From Sphingobacterium spiritivorum (GTDB taxonomy: Bacteria > Bacteroidota > Bacteroidia > Sphingobacteriales > Sphingobacteriaceae), in contig NZ_CP068083.1 of NCBI RefSeq assembly GCF_016725325.1, positions 4,278,001 through 4,342,000 on the forward strand: a DNA stretch of 64,000 nt, given 5' to 3'. A program made the translations under genes and the position numbers. The notes beneath the pieces were generated by a model that saw only the letters and a program-made list of their open reading frames with translations, was not told the DNA's origin and made no database searches. Position 1 is the stretch's first letter; each line of letters begins with the position of its first letter. Shown here one piece after another: positions 1-8,970 of the stretch.

Positions 1-1410
1 CCTCAGGTAGTGATCTCAGAAATGAAAACCATAAATGCTGTTCCTTTTTTAACGAAACAGAATGATTTTACTTACGTAGAGAAAACAAGTTTAAAGCCCA
101 CTATTAATCAAAAATTTAAGGCAGCCTCTTTATTTACAGCTACAGGTTTTGCAATTGTTGGGAATGAAAAGAATGAATCTGCAGTCATAGATGAAACAGG
201 CAAAATAATTTTGAATTTTTCAGAAGAAAATATAGATATGAATGTTGTAAACGGACTTACATTTTATAAAAAAGATATGGAATACCAAAAGAAAATGCCT
301 GTATGGAAATGGGATTGGAATATCATGGGAGGCGGCATCAAGAAGGAACAAACCTATCATAAATTTGAGATTGGTATTTTAGAAACCAGACAAGTTTTAC
401 TCAGGGAGGATATCCCGTACCTGGAAGACAATTATTATCTGAATTTTGTTTCTGTAGATGAAAACCATGTTTTTTGGAATGGAAGTCTTTATGAAATCAA
501 AAAAAATCGTTTACACAACGTTGAGAATAATATTGCTGAATTGTTGGAAGATAAACGCTTTATCAAATCTTCAAATTCAACTTTTTCAGTATATGGATTG
601 AATCAGAAAAAAGCAATTCACAATAGTCTGCAAGGTACTGAAACCCTATTAATTCGGTTTGGTAAGGAAAATATAATATTAAACGAAGTTAATAAGGAAC
701 GGTATAAACCGGATATCCCTAAACTTTTAATGGATAGTAAAACCAATGATGTTTATGCCTTTCCACAATATGATAAGGTATTTCCAAAGGAAATAACAAA
801 GGCAACAGCTTCGCAGATTGATTTTATTAAAAAAACATCCTTGCTGTATTCCATTACCAATTCACCTTACTTTTTACTCGGTGTTTTTAATTACGATCAG
901 GATGTTTGGGCATATGACTGGCTTTATATCGATACCAAAGGAAATGTTACAGATACTATCGATGCCTATAATTTTAAGGTTTTGGATCAGGTTGGATATC
1001 TGGTTTGGCCCGATAGGAAAATTATTTTACCCAATCAGTTCAATGAAAAAAACTGGAAGTTTGGAAAAATAAGTTATTATCAGGGTATGAATGATTTATA
1101 TCTTATCCGGATTGAAGACGAAAAAGAAGTGAGAACAATGGGCTTGTGGAATAGCAAAACAAAGACCTGGGAGGTAAAACCTGAATACAATGATATTTCG
1201 GTTTTGGATACAGAAAAAGAAATCTATTCCCTTCAAAAAGAGAAAGATGGTCTGTATACACTTTATGATAATAAGAATAAAAAGAATATAGGATCGAATG
1301 CTTATAAATCCATTAATTCGGATGGATTAGTCAATGCTAAGCTCCACGAAGGCGAAACCATTTACTATTATATCGATATTTATTCCGGAAGAGAATACAA
1401 AGAAAATTAA
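1..1410 (+). CDS. WG-repeat-like protein, 5' end outside the window
   Basis: The frame is open to the first base, so the gene probably starts upstream; at least 466 residues are visible. The protein alternates short aromatic-rich beta segments with turns of the type 'ID(E/T)-x-G-K', for example VIDETGKIILNF near the start and YIDTKGNVTD in the middle. This resembles degenerate WG-repeat (KWG) proteins, which form beta-propeller-like binding surfaces. No catalytic motif is visible. A small secreted-protein gene follows 26 bases downstream on the same strand, so the two are probably co-transcribed. The fold assignment is an inference from repeat texture, and the ligand is unknown. Confidence 0.6.
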   Translation, partial: PQVVISEMKTINAVPFLTKQNDFTYVEKTSLKPTINQKFKAASLFTATGFAIVGNEKNESAVIDETGKIILNFSEENIDMNVVNGLTFYKKDMEYQKKMPVWKWDWNIMGGGIKKEQTYHKFEIGILETRQVLLREDIPYLEDNYYLNFVSVDENHVFWNGSLYEIKKNRLHNVENNIAELLEDKRFIKSSNSTFSVYGLNQKKAIHNSLQGTETLLIRFGKENIILNEVNKERYKPDIPKLLMDSKTNDVYAFPQYDKVFPKEITKATASQIDFIKKTSLLYSITNSPYFLLGVFNYDQDVWAYDWLYIDTKGNVTDTIDAYNFKVLDQVGYLVWPDRKIILPNQFNEKNWKFGKISYYQGMNDLYLIRIEDEKEVRTMGLWNSKTKTWEVKPEYNDISVLDTEKEIYSLQKEKDGLYTLYDNKNKKNIGSNAYKSINSDGLVNAKLHEGETIYYYIDIYSGREYKEN

Positions 1411-1436
1411 AACAATAAATTAAAAAAGGATACACT

Positions 1437-2069
1437 ATGATTTTCAGAAAGTTATTGCCCATTGTTACCTGTATGATAAGCATCTCAACCTTTGCACAAA
1501 TAAAAACAGGAGTATATTTTTCTTCCAACAAAAAATATAATGAGATTATAGAGGACCTTGGAAATCCATTAGCAGGAAATCCGGTTATGATTGTGAAATC
1601 CTTTGTTCCCAACTATGGAAGCTATGTTTGGTATCTGAACGAAAGTAAAGCTGAAAATGAAGCCTATTTAGATGATCATCCTAAGGATTTGCATGCAGGA
1701 ATTTTTCTGGAAGATCACGGTGGATTAATTTCGCAAATTACCTTTAGAGATTTTGCAAAAGGTCTGGCACAACCGCGATACCTCATTAATTATTGCGAAG
1801 TCGGTGATGCAGACAAAGATGGTTTTCCAGAGTTTTACCTGACTTATTTTGAAGAATCAGACGGTTTAGACGCCAAACCATTGAAAGTTATTGTTTATAC
1901 CAGGAGAGGTCAAAAAAAGCTTTCAAAATCAAAAATTACAGGTTGGATATCATTTGAAGAAGCTGACCCTTATCGTGAAGAAAGAGATTCAAATTTCAAA
2001 TTATTATCCAAACCCATAAGACTGCACGCTGAAAAAATATTGAAAGATGCCAAAAACGGAATAAATTAG
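1437..2069 (+). CDS. Secreted protein resembling the M949_RS01915 family
   Basis: This 210-residue protein starts with a signal peptide (MIFRKLLPIVTCMISIS, then TFAQ), so it is exported. The middle has a segment of the form 'GDADKDGFPEFYLTYFE' followed by 'KVIVYTRRGQKK'. That arrangement (aspartate-rich turn, then a strand ending in an 'iiY' motif) is what I recall from the family labelled M949_RS01915, annotated as surface polysaccharide biosynthesis although its function is not established. It sits 26 bases after the WG-like gene and is likely in the same operon. The match is from memory of the pattern, so the name is tentative. Confidence 0.6.
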   Translation: MIFRKLLPIVTCMISISTFAQIKTGVYFSSNKKYNEIIEDLGNPLAGNPVMIVKSFVPNYGSYVWYLNESKAENEAYLDDHPKDLHAGIFLEDHGGLISQITFRDFAKGLAQPRYLINYCEVGDADKDGFPEFYLTYFEESDGLDAKPLKVIVYTRRGQKKLSKSKITGWISFEEADPYREERDSNFKLLSKPIRLHAEKILKDAKNGIN

Positions 2070-2090
2070 AATACAAAAATATGTACTTAC

Positions 2091-2187
2091 TGCACACGCG
2101 TACGCTAACGCTTCTCTGGCGCAAGCGTCCGCTTGTGACAATACGGGATGGTTATAAATAAATTGCACACGCGATATATGTGCGCAA
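2091..2187. repeat. GC-rich palindromic intergenic repeat
   Basis: The short gap between two secreted-protein genes holds a GC-rich patch unlike its AT-rich surroundings. The decamer TGCACACGCG occurs at 2091-2100 and again at 2164-2173. Between them is the hairpin CAAGCG-TC-CGCTTG (2122-2135) and the palindrome GCGTACGC (2098-2105). The second decamer starts an imperfect 25-base palindrome ending near 2187. This looks like a dispersed extragenic palindromic element or its remnant. Confidence 0.55.
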
Positions 2188-2230
2188 ACAAGGTTATGTT
2201 TTAATTTAAGAAGTTATTAAAAATAAAGAA

Positions 2231-2758
2231 GTGAAATATTTTATCATTTTAACCTCGTTGTGGGTTGTGTTGAGTTCTAACGCCAGTGCTCAGAAACTGA
2301 AAGTCACAACCATTTATACCGAACCCAATCGAGTTACAAAAGAAATCCCGGAAACGGGAGCTGTACAGCATTATACAACCCGTAAAGAAATTGCGGAGCG
2401 TCTTAATCCCACGATCCTCCTGATTTCCAAAAAAGAGAAAACTGTAAAGTTTCGTATACAGGGAAATATCAGTTCCGGAGGACACAATATTCATCAGGTA
2501 AGTAAAATTCGTTTAGAAAAAGGAGAGGAGAAAGGCAATATCCTGACACTGAAATGTTTTGTAGAAATCAAAAAGATTCCCGGCAAAGAAAGTGCTGATA
2601 TTGCGGGATATAACTATACAAAAGATGAAACCTGTAAAATCCCGGATGATGTTAAAGCAATAAAGATGGAGTTGTACGAAGAACGAATCACCGATCCCTC
2701 AGGCAGAACTCCAAAGCTTATTGCAGAACAAACTTTTAATTTCTTTGCAAAGATGTAA
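2231..2758 (+). CDS. Secreted hypothetical protein
   Basis: A 175-residue protein that I do not recognise. It begins with GTG; the N-terminus MKYFIILTSLWVVLSSNASAQ is a clear Sec signal peptide ending in an A-x-A-type site, which supports this start although no ATG is used. The mature part is rich in lysine and beta-forming residues, with no obvious catalytic motif. It is separated from the gene upstream by the palindromic repeat and converges on the exonuclease gene downstream, with only 27 bases between them. It is probably periplasmic or surface-exposed. Confidence 0.7.
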   Translation: MKYFIILTSLWVVLSSNASAQKLKVTTIYTEPNRVTKEIPETGAVQHYTTRKEIAERLNPTILLISKKEKTVKFRIQGNISSGGHNIHQVSKIRLEKGEEKGNILTLKCFVEIKKIPGKESADIAGYNYTKDETCKIPDDVKAIKMELYEERITDPSGRTPKLIAEQTFNFFAKM

Positions 2759-2761
2759 TTG

Positions 2762-2779
2762 CCTGAACAATTTCAGGAA
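2762..2779. terminator. Small hairpin between convergent genes
   Basis: The 27-base gap between the convergent genes contains CCTGAA-CAA-TTTCAGG, a short six-base stem. It lacks a long T-run, so it is a weak candidate terminator. Confidence 0.35.
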
Positions 2780-2785
2780 TACATT

Positions 2786-4195
2786 TTAACTCATATGCAG
2801 ATCCGGTAACAAAATCTTATCCGGATTTTTCTCTGCAAACTGCTCCACAAGCTGCATCATATAATAATTACTGACGCAGCGGTCATCTTTGCTTATGATA
2901 TCCTCTATCTGTTGACTTTCATGGTATTGATCCAGAAAACCTAAGGCATAGAGATTATTTTCTTTTACATATATATAGCTCTTTTCTTCCTTATGTCTGC
3001 CCTGATCAATCAGAATGTAGCTTTTCTTTTTCAGGATCAGAGAATCCAGAGCTGCTGTGACTTTATCATTATAATATTCGGCTTTTTCTGTTTCCATATA
3101 TCTGGATTCTACATGTCTTCCATGGGCTGAGGCCGTCTTGTCGGAATAGAAAGCACATAATAATGGATGGAGATCAAAATCCTGAATAAGCTTAAGTAAC
3201 ATCTGATTGGCATCATACGGACGTTCGAAATAGCGAATACAGGTAATTCCTTTTGCAACTTTAGTAATGGCCAGGCGCATATAACCATTTATATCTTCGT
3301 AGGTCATCAGACCTAATTTGGGTTCATACTGTTTCAAAGCCCGGTTGTGTGCCGGCCAATGTTTTTTGATCAACTGGCATTCCATAAGTAAGGCCATTAA
3401 CTCCGTTCCGGATTCTTCAAAATCAATATCAAAAATTTCCTTCAAAAATAATTGCCGCCTGTTGGATGTGTTGTTTCCGGTAAAATGACTGAGTACCCTT
3501 TTTCTGATGTTTATAGCTTTACCTACATAGATGATCTTGCCCTTATTATTTTTAAATATATAGATTCCGGGGGTTGAAGGCAGGCGTTCAAATACTATTT
3601 TATCAATATGTGTGGGTAAAAGTTGCTCTTTGGCATGTGTCTGCAGAAAACTATTAATCAATCCTTCTGTATCCTGTGAGAGGATACGTTCAAAGAGAAT
3701 GACAGTGGCTTTTGCATCACCTGCTGCACGGTGTCTGTCGGAAATCGGGATGTCCAGACGCTGGCACAGATTGCCTAAACTATAAGACGAAAATCCCTTA
3801 AAAACATTTCTGGCCAGCCGTACAGTACAAAGTTTGGGAGATTTCCATTGATAACCACAGGCTTTGAGATGGGAATAGACAAAGGAATAATCAAAATTAA
3901 CATTATGTGCGACAAAGATCTTGTCTTCCAGAAAGGAGTAAATCTCAGCAGCCACATCCTCAAATGAGGGTGCATCCGTCAACATATCGGGAGTAATGCC
4001 CGTAAGCATCTGAATATGGTAAGGAATCTCCTTATGCGGATTGATCAGGGTTTGATAGGAATCAATGACCTGATGACCATCATGCAGATAAATAGCGATC
4101 TCCGTGATACCGCTATTTGCTGCATATCCTCCGGTTGTCTCAATATCAACAATAGCATAAATGCGATCTTCTGATACACTCATAGTTTTAGCCAT
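2786..4195 (-). CDS. DnaQ-like exonuclease fused to a GIY-YIG (UvrC/Cho-type) nuclease domain
   Basis: A 469-residue two-domain nuclease. Residues 12-170 form a DEDD-family 3'-5' exonuclease: DIET (D17, E19), an N-F-D segment with D102, and H155/D160 in HRAAGD, all expected catalytic positions. Residues 205-290 carry a GIY-YIG domain (GIY at 210, YVG at 223, R231), as in the N-terminal half of UvrC and in Cho. The C-terminal 180 residues have no domain I recognise. Such epsilon-UvrC fusions are known in Bacteroidota and are presumed to act in DNA repair. The promoter seen upstream would start transcription almost at the first ATG, so translation may begin at M5 (4183). Confidence 0.88.
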   Translation of the reverse strand: MAKTMSVSEDRIYAIVDIETTGGYAANSGITEIAIYLHDGHQVIDSYQTLINPHKEIPYHIQMLTGITPDMLTDAPSFEDVAAEIYSFLEDKIFVAHNVNFDYSFVYSHLKACGYQWKSPKLCTVRLARNVFKGFSSYSLGNLCQRLDIPISDRHRAAGDAKATVILFERILSQDTEGLINSFLQTHAKEQLLPTHIDKIVFERLPSTPGIYIFKNNKGKIIYVGKAINIRKRVLSHFTGNNTSNRRQLFLKEIFDIDFEESGTELMALLMECQLIKKHWPAHNRALKQYEPKLGLMTYEDINGYMRLAITKVAKGITCIRYFERPYDANQMLLKLIQDFDLHPLLCAFYSDKTASAHGRHVESRYMETEKAEYYNDKVTAALDSLILKKKSYILIDQGRHKEEKSYIYVKENNLYALGFLDQYHESQQIEDIISKDDRCVSNYYMMQLVEQFAEKNPDKILLPDLHMS

Positions 4196-4199
4196 TACA

Positions 4200-4231
4200 C
4201 AAATATAATGCTAAAAATATTAGTTTTGCAA
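4200..4231 (-). promoter_or_regulatory. Bacteroidota-type promoter of the exonuclease gene
   Basis: On the minus strand a -33 TTG (4229-4231) is followed after 21 bases by TATATTTG (4200-4207), an exact match to the -7 consensus TAnnTTTG. The start site would fall at about 4193, that is, on the annotated start codon. Confidence 0.6.
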
Positions 4232-4244
4232 TAGAAGTTTAAAT

Positions 4245-4967
4245 TTAAACCGTCATCAGATCCCGGATAGCGACAGATGCAATCGCTCCGCCAAAAGCTG
4301 CCGGTAAATACGACATCGTACCGTAAGCAGACTTCTTAAAATTACTGCCATCCGTATAGAGTAAAGAATTTTTATCCGGCAATTCGGTAGAAAAAGCAAC
4401 TTTGACACCATCACGGATCCCATGCTTCCTCAATTTTTTACGAATGTGTTGTGCCAGTTTACAATTGTACGACTCACTGATATCTGCAATTTTTATCTTC
4501 GTAGGATCTACCTTACCACCAGCTCCCATAGAACTGACAAAAGGAACTTTCGCATCCAGTGCCAGACGAATAAAAAATAGCTTTGGCGTGATGCTATCAA
4601 TAGCCTCAACACAATAATCCGGCTTTAAATCCAGGAGTGCAGGTATTTTTTCAGGAATAATAAAATCCTGAATTACTGTCAGATCCAATTCCGGATTAAT
4701 GGCCATTAACCTTTCTTTCATAATCTCTGCCTTAGACTCTCCGTGATTGGTAGAGAGGGCAGGGAGCTGACGGTTGCGATTGGTAGGATCTACCGTATCG
4801 CCATCAATGATAGTCATTTTGCCTACTCCGGCCCGGCAGATAAATTCCGCCGCATACGAGCCTACACCACCCAATCCCAGCATCATTACATGCGAATTAG
4901 CCAGTTTTTCCAATGCTTCACGCCCTACTAATGCTTCCGTACGTGAAAGCCAAGACAAATCTTTCAT
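4245..4967 (-). CDS. tcdA: tRNA threonylcarbamoyladenosine dehydratase (TcdA/CsdL, ThiF/E1-like)
   Basis: A 240-residue E1-like enzyme predicted to cyclise t6A37 of tRNA to ct6A with ATP. The N-terminus LSRTEALVGREALEKL is typical of TcdA. The nucleotide-binding motif GLGGVGSYAAE lies at about residues 32-42, the acidic strand TIIDGD and the NRNRQ motif follow, and 'SSMGAGGK' is near the middle. The length is close to that of E. coli TcdA. Its start lies 2 bases after the stop of the TatD-type gene, so the two are translationally linked, a pairing I know from other Bacteroidota. Confidence 0.92.
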   Translation of the reverse strand: MKDLSWLSRTEALVGREALEKLANSHVMMLGLGGVGSYAAEFICRAGVGKMTIIDGDTVDPTNRNRQLPALSTNHGESKAEIMKERLMAINPELDLTVIQDFIIPEKIPALLDLKPDYCVEAIDSITPKLFFIRLALDAKVPFVSSMGAGGKVDPTKIKIADISESYNCKLAQHIRKKLRKHGIRDGVKVAFSTELPDKNSLLYTDGSNFKKSAYGTMSYLPAAFGGAIASVAIRDLMTV

Positions 4968-4969
4968 AA

Positions 4970-5629
4970 TTACTCAAAAACAGAATGATAATTCTGTATT
5001 ATATATGCTTTAAATTTTGTTAATTCAATTTGTTTTACGCCTGCCACATAAGCGTAGATTTCTTCAATACCCACAGCTGCATGATCTGTTTCCAAAAAGA
5101 TCCGGTCTACAGGAATTTCAGTCAGTACTTTATCCATGCTGCCGTTCAAAACAGCCTTTCCAAAGGAAAGATAATAGCCTTTGGCAATCAGTTGCTTCGC
5201 CAGAATTTCATTCTTGTGATAGCCATGAAAAACAACCTTTCCCTGAAACAATTGGGAAGATAAGGTTTGCATTACTTCTTCAAAAGCACGTACACAATGT
5301 ATGATCAAAGGTTTATCATATTGCGCAGCTAATCGGATCTGAGCGGCAAAGACTTCCTTCTGAATATGTACATCCGTTTGGATAACCTTGTCTATACCAC
5401 ATTCGCCTACTCCCAAAAGTTTGCCCTCATCAAGAAGTGTGCGAAGTTGTTCCAGTGCATTTTCACTTCCTTCATTATTCAGGTACCAGGGGTGCAGTCC
5501 GGCGGTAGTGCACTTGCTATTTACAGTTTCGCCATTATTCAGCGCAACACTGTGTATCTGACAGATAGCAGATAGGGGAGTAACCGTTTCACTCTTATGG
5601 GTGTGGATATCAATATAGACAGCTGACAT
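4970..5629 (-). CDS. TatD-family metal-dependent hydrolase
   Basis: A 219-residue TIM-barrel amidohydrolase-like protein of the TatD family (DNase-type metal-dependent hydrolases). Visible metal-ligand motifs are the N-terminal YIDIHTHK, AGLHPW, the E in LLGVGECGID, H in LIIHCVRAFEE, H in VVFHGYHK, and D in FLETDHA. It is shorter than the 260-residue E. coli TatD, as is usual for this Bacteroidota subgroup. It lies immediately upstream of tcdA with a 2-base gap. The substrate is not known. Confidence 0.85.
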   Translation of the reverse strand: MSAVYIDIHTHKSETVTPLSAICQIHSVALNNGETVNSKCTTAGLHPWYLNNEGSENALEQLRTLLDEGKLLGVGECGIDKVIQTDVHIQKEVFAAQIRLAAQYDKPLIIHCVRAFEEVMQTLSSQLFQGKVVFHGYHKNEILAKQLIAKGYYLSFGKAVLNGSMDKVLTEIPVDRIFLETDHAAVGIEEIYAYVAGVKQIELTKFKAYIIQNYHSVFE

Positions 5630-5700
5630 ACGATGCGCTGCAAATTTCTGAAAAATAAATGAGCTATTAAATTTTATCTACTATTCTTGTATAGATAATT

Positions 5701-6987
5701 TTAACCTATAGAGGTTTGGAGGGCATCTAATAAACTTTTAGCCTTCAGTAGACATTCTTCATATTCCTGCTCACCTTCCGCCTGGTTAGTAATCGCACCG
5801 CCGGTATGGAAAGAAATGTAGTGTGAGGAAGCATTATACAAAAGAGTCCGTATAACGACATTAAAATCAAAGTCTCCGTTTGGTGAGAAGTAACCGATTG
5901 CCCCAGAATATAATCCTCTGCGGGTATTTTCGATTTCTTCACAATGTTTCATGGCTGCAATTTTCGGAGCTCCGGTCATAGATCCTGCGGGAAAAGTGTT
6001 TTTTATAGCTTCCATATCCGTTACATCAGCTGATTTTTGACAGGTAATAGTAGAAACCATCTGATGAACCTGTTTGAAACTTTGTATTTCAAATAATCGG
6101 TCAGCTTTTACCGAACCTTTTACTGCACTTCTGGTCAGGTCATTTCGTACCAGATCAACAATCATTACATTTTCAGCAATTTCCTTTTGGGAGTCCTGCA
6201 GCTGACGTATGATACGCTGATCTTCTGTAGATGTTGCACCTCGCGGGGCAGTACCTTTGATCGGTTGAGAAATCAGTAAATTTTCCCGTTTAGCCATAAA
6301 ACGTTCCGGTGATGCGGATAAAATATAGTGATCACCCCTTCTGAAAAAAGTAGAAAACGGAGTAGGAGAGACTTCTGACAATTGCTGATAAACGGACAAA
6401 GGATCAATTACAGCATGTTCAGCGTAAAATTCCTGACAAAGATTTGCCTCGTAAAGGTCACCTTGTTGAATATGAGACTGAATACGATCGAAAGCATGCA
6501 GATATTCAGCTTTTGTCCATCTCGCTTTGATCGTATCTGAAAACTGAAAGGTTTTCGGGAAATATTGCTGGGATAGTATTTCTTTGAGAATGTGCTCCGG
6601 ATCCTCCGCCTCGATAGATACGTTTCCGTTTTTTATGGTGATTACAACAGCAGGCACAAAGAAATAAGCAAGCGGAAACTGTAGAATATCGGGTTTGTCT
6701 GTGGTCAGATCTTCAATTTCATTTTTCAGATCATAAGAAAGAAATCCGGGAATAAATGTTCCGGGATACTGATCTATAAAATGTTGTGCTTTTAAAAAGG
6801 TATCGGTGCCATCGGCAACAAATTGTGATACAGCTTTAACAGCCAGACAACAGTCAAAGGAAGACCATTCATCAGCTGACTCATTGGAGTTAAAGAAACA
6901 AATTTCATCAAATTGCATCGCCCATTGCAATGCTTTTTGATGAAATTTGCTATTGGAATCGATCGAATGTATATCTTCGATTCGCAT
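5701..6987 (-). CDS. pabB: Aminodeoxychorismate synthase component I (chorismate-binding enzyme)
   Basis: A 428-residue chorismate-utilising enzyme. The C-terminal two thirds carry the family's catalytic core: KGTAPRG, the E in EIAENVMIVDLVRNDL, GSMTGAPK, and the SGAIGYFSPNGDFDFN block with RTL after it. These fit PabB, which makes 4-amino-4-deoxychorismate for folate. Anthranilate synthase (TrpE) and isochorismate synthase are alternatives, but the lack of trp neighbours and the short N-terminus favour PabB. Its start is 3 bases from the purA stop, so it belongs to the purA transcript. The partner glutaminase (PabA) is not in the window. Confidence 0.87.
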   Translation of the reverse strand: MRIEDIHSIDSNSKFHQKALQWAMQFDEICFFNSNESADEWSSFDCCLAVKAVSQFVADGTDTFLKAQHFIDQYPGTFIPGFLSYDLKNEIEDLTTDKPDILQFPLAYFFVPAVVITIKNGNVSIEAEDPEHILKEILSQQYFPKTFQFSDTIKARWTKAEYLHAFDRIQSHIQQGDLYEANLCQEFYAEHAVIDPLSVYQQLSEVSPTPFSTFFRRGDHYILSASPERFMAKRENLLISQPIKGTAPRGATSTEDQRIIRQLQDSQKEIAENVMIVDLVRNDLTRSAVKGSVKADRLFEIQSFKQVHQMVSTITCQKSADVTDMEAIKNTFPAGSMTGAPKIAAMKHCEEIENTRRGLYSGAIGYFSPNGDFDFNVVIRTLLYNASSHYISFHTGGAITNQAEGEQEYEECLLKAKSLLDALQTSIG

Positions 6988-6990
6988 TAA

Positions 6991-8268
6991 TTATTTAGAT
7001 AAGGATAACGTTTGTTTACGATCCGGACCTACGGAAAGGAACGTAATAGGAACTTCCAACGCTTTTTCCAGATAAGAAATGTAATTTTTCAATGCTTCCG
7101 GAATTTCACTTTCTGAAGTGATACCAGTCAGATCCTGATTCCAGCCCTGGATTTCTTCCAGCACAGGCTCAGCCTCATTCGTAATGATCTCATAAGGCAT
7201 ATAGTCAATTACCTGACCATCATGCTTATAATGTGTACACGCATAGATTTTATCAAATGTATCTAATACATCCGCTTTCATCATAATCAGTTCCGTCACA
7301 CCATTCAGCATAATAGCATATTTCAATGCCGGAATATCAATCCATCCTGTACGACGTGCACGTCCTGTAGTCGCACCGAATTCGTGTCCAAGCTTACGTA
7401 ATTCCTCACCAACTTCATCATGCAGTTCAGTAGGGAATGGTCCGCCACCTACGCGGGTTGCATATGCTTTGAAAATACCATAGACCTTGCCGATTTTATT
7501 AGGAGCTACTCCCAGACCTGTACATGCTCCGGCAGTAGTTGTATTAGAAGATGTAACGAACGGATAAGATCCGAAATCTACATCTAACAATGTACCTTGT
7601 GCACCTTCAGCCAAAACACTTTTACCGGATTTCAGATACTGATTCACCAGGTGCTCAGAATCTACATGAGGAATAGTTTTGATATAGTCAATTGCCGCCA
7701 GAAACGCTTGTTCTTTTTCAGAGAAATCAGGGATTTCGCCGTAATGAGCTAAAATAGACAGATGTTTCTCTTTTAGTTTCTCATAGCGTTCTTTAAAATC
7801 CGGCAATGTCGTATCACCTACACGAAGACCGTTACGGCCTGTTTTGTCCATGTAAGTCGGGCCGATACCTTTAAGTGTAGAACCAATTTTGCCAGCACCC
7901 ATTTTAGATTCTGAAGCAGCATCCAGCAATTGGTGGGTAGGAAGGATAAGGTGAGCTTTGCGCGCCAAAACCAGATTCCCTTTACCAACCGGATCGAAGC
8001 CGGCAGTTTTCAAATTGTCTAACTCTCTTTTAAGGATAATCGGATCAATAACAACACCATTCCCGATAAGATTCATGATACCTTCATTAAAGATACCAGA
8101 CGGGATAGTGTTCAATACGAATTTTTTGTTATCAAACTCCAATGTGTGTCCGGCGTTAGGGCCGCCTTGGAAACGTGCGATCAAATCGTATTCAGGACAT
8201 AAAACATCTACGATTTTTCCTTTACCTTCATCGCCCCATTGTAGGCCCAAAAGCACATCAACTTGCAT
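6991..8268 (-). CDS. purA: Adenylosuccinate synthase
   Basis: A 425-residue enzyme joining IMP and aspartate with GTP in the first step of AMP synthesis. The N-terminal P-loop WGDEGKGK (11-18), the GPNAGHT motif, IGPTYMDK, TTTAGACTGLG, and RVGGGPFPTE are all present and match PurA closely; the length is standard. It is followed 3 bases later by pabB and preceded by the fur-type gene, with a terminator between, so purA has its own promoter in the 8269-8327 gap or relies on readthrough. Confidence 0.97.
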   Translation of the reverse strand: MQVDVLLGLQWGDEGKGKIVDVLCPEYDLIARFQGGPNAGHTLEFDNKKFVLNTIPSGIFNEGIMNLIGNGVVIDPIILKRELDNLKTAGFDPVGKGNLVLARKAHLILPTHQLLDAASESKMGAGKIGSTLKGIGPTYMDKTGRNGLRVGDTTLPDFKERYEKLKEKHLSILAHYGEIPDFSEKEQAFLAAIDYIKTIPHVDSEHLVNQYLKSGKSVLAEGAQGTLLDVDFGSYPFVTSSNTTTAGACTGLGVAPNKIGKVYGIFKAYATRVGGGPFPTELHDEVGEELRKLGHEFGATTGRARRTGWIDIPALKYAIMLNGVTELIMMKADVLDTFDKIYACTHYKHDGQVIDYMPYEIITNEAEPVLEEIQGWNQDLTGITSESEIPEALKNYISYLEKALEVPITFLSVGPDRKQTLSLSK

Positions 8269-8327
8269 AGCTTTTTTGTATTGAGATTAAAAATATATTT
8301 AGATAATGACTTATTCTAAAACAAAAA

Positions 8328-8363
8328 TGTTCGGAAAAATTACGGTAGTAGTTTTTCCGAACA
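8328..8363 (-). terminator. Rho-independent terminator after the Fur-family gene
   Basis: A perfect 12-base stem, TGTTCGGAAAAA (8328-8339) with TTTTTCCGAACA (8352-8363), has a T-run after it on the minus strand (TTTTTG). It lies downstream of the Fur-family gene and upstream of purA. Confidence 0.85.
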
Positions 8364-8395
8364 AATGTACTATAATATTTTACCAATAGTCAATA

Positions 8396-8890
8396 TTAAT
8401 TTGAAATAACCGTTTTTTCGGCTTTTGCCTTGGCGGCTTTATCTTTCTCCTGGCAATCTTCACAGACACCATACAGATTAAGGGAGTGATGCTTGATGTC
8501 AAACTTCAACAAATCTCCCATCAGACTCTGGATCTGATTGATCCTCGGGTCACAAAATTCGACCACCTTATTGCATTCTATGCAAATCACGTGATCATGT
8601 TGTTTAAAGCCAAAAGATTTTTCAAACTGAGCCATGTTACGGCCAAACTGGTGTTTGGTTACCAGGTCACATGACACCAATAATTCTAATGTATTGTACA
8701 CTGTAGCCCTGCTCACACGATACTTTTTATTTTTCATGTGAATATACAATGACTCAACATCAAAGTGATCGGAGCGCGAGTAGATTTCTTCCAAAATAGC
8801 GTAGCGCTCAGGAGTCTTTCTCAGATTTTTGTTTTCCAGATAAGCCTCGAATATCTTTTTTACAGTGGCGTAATTTTCTGCTAGATTCAT
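8396..8890 (-). CDS. Fur/PerR-family metalloregulator
   Basis: A 164-residue DNA-binding repressor of the ferric uptake regulator family. Residues about 20-90 form the winged helix (RKTPERYAILEEIY, then VSRATVYNTLELLVS). The metal site follows: HDHVICIEC, the second cysteine pair in GVCEDC, and the histidine-rich FDIKHHSLNLYG between them. Two CxxC pairs indicate a structural zinc. Whether it senses iron, zinc or peroxide cannot be told from sequence alone. It sits between rsh and purA, an arrangement that appears conserved in relatives. A -7-like box TAAATTTG is present on the minus strand at 8911-8918. Confidence 0.9.
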   Translation of the reverse strand: MNLAENYATVKKIFEAYLENKNLRKTPERYAILEEIYSRSDHFDVESLYIHMKNKKYRVSRATVYNTLELLVSCDLVTKHQFGRNMAQFEKSFGFKQHDHVICIECNKVVEFCDPRINQIQSLMGDLLKFDIKHHSLNLYGVCEDCQEKDKAAKAKAEKTVISN

Positions 8891-8970
8891 ATCAAACTTA
8901 AGATTCTTTACAAATTTACCAAATTAGATTCACAAAATTGCTTTTTTCAAAAATGTGAGATTCAGTTGAT

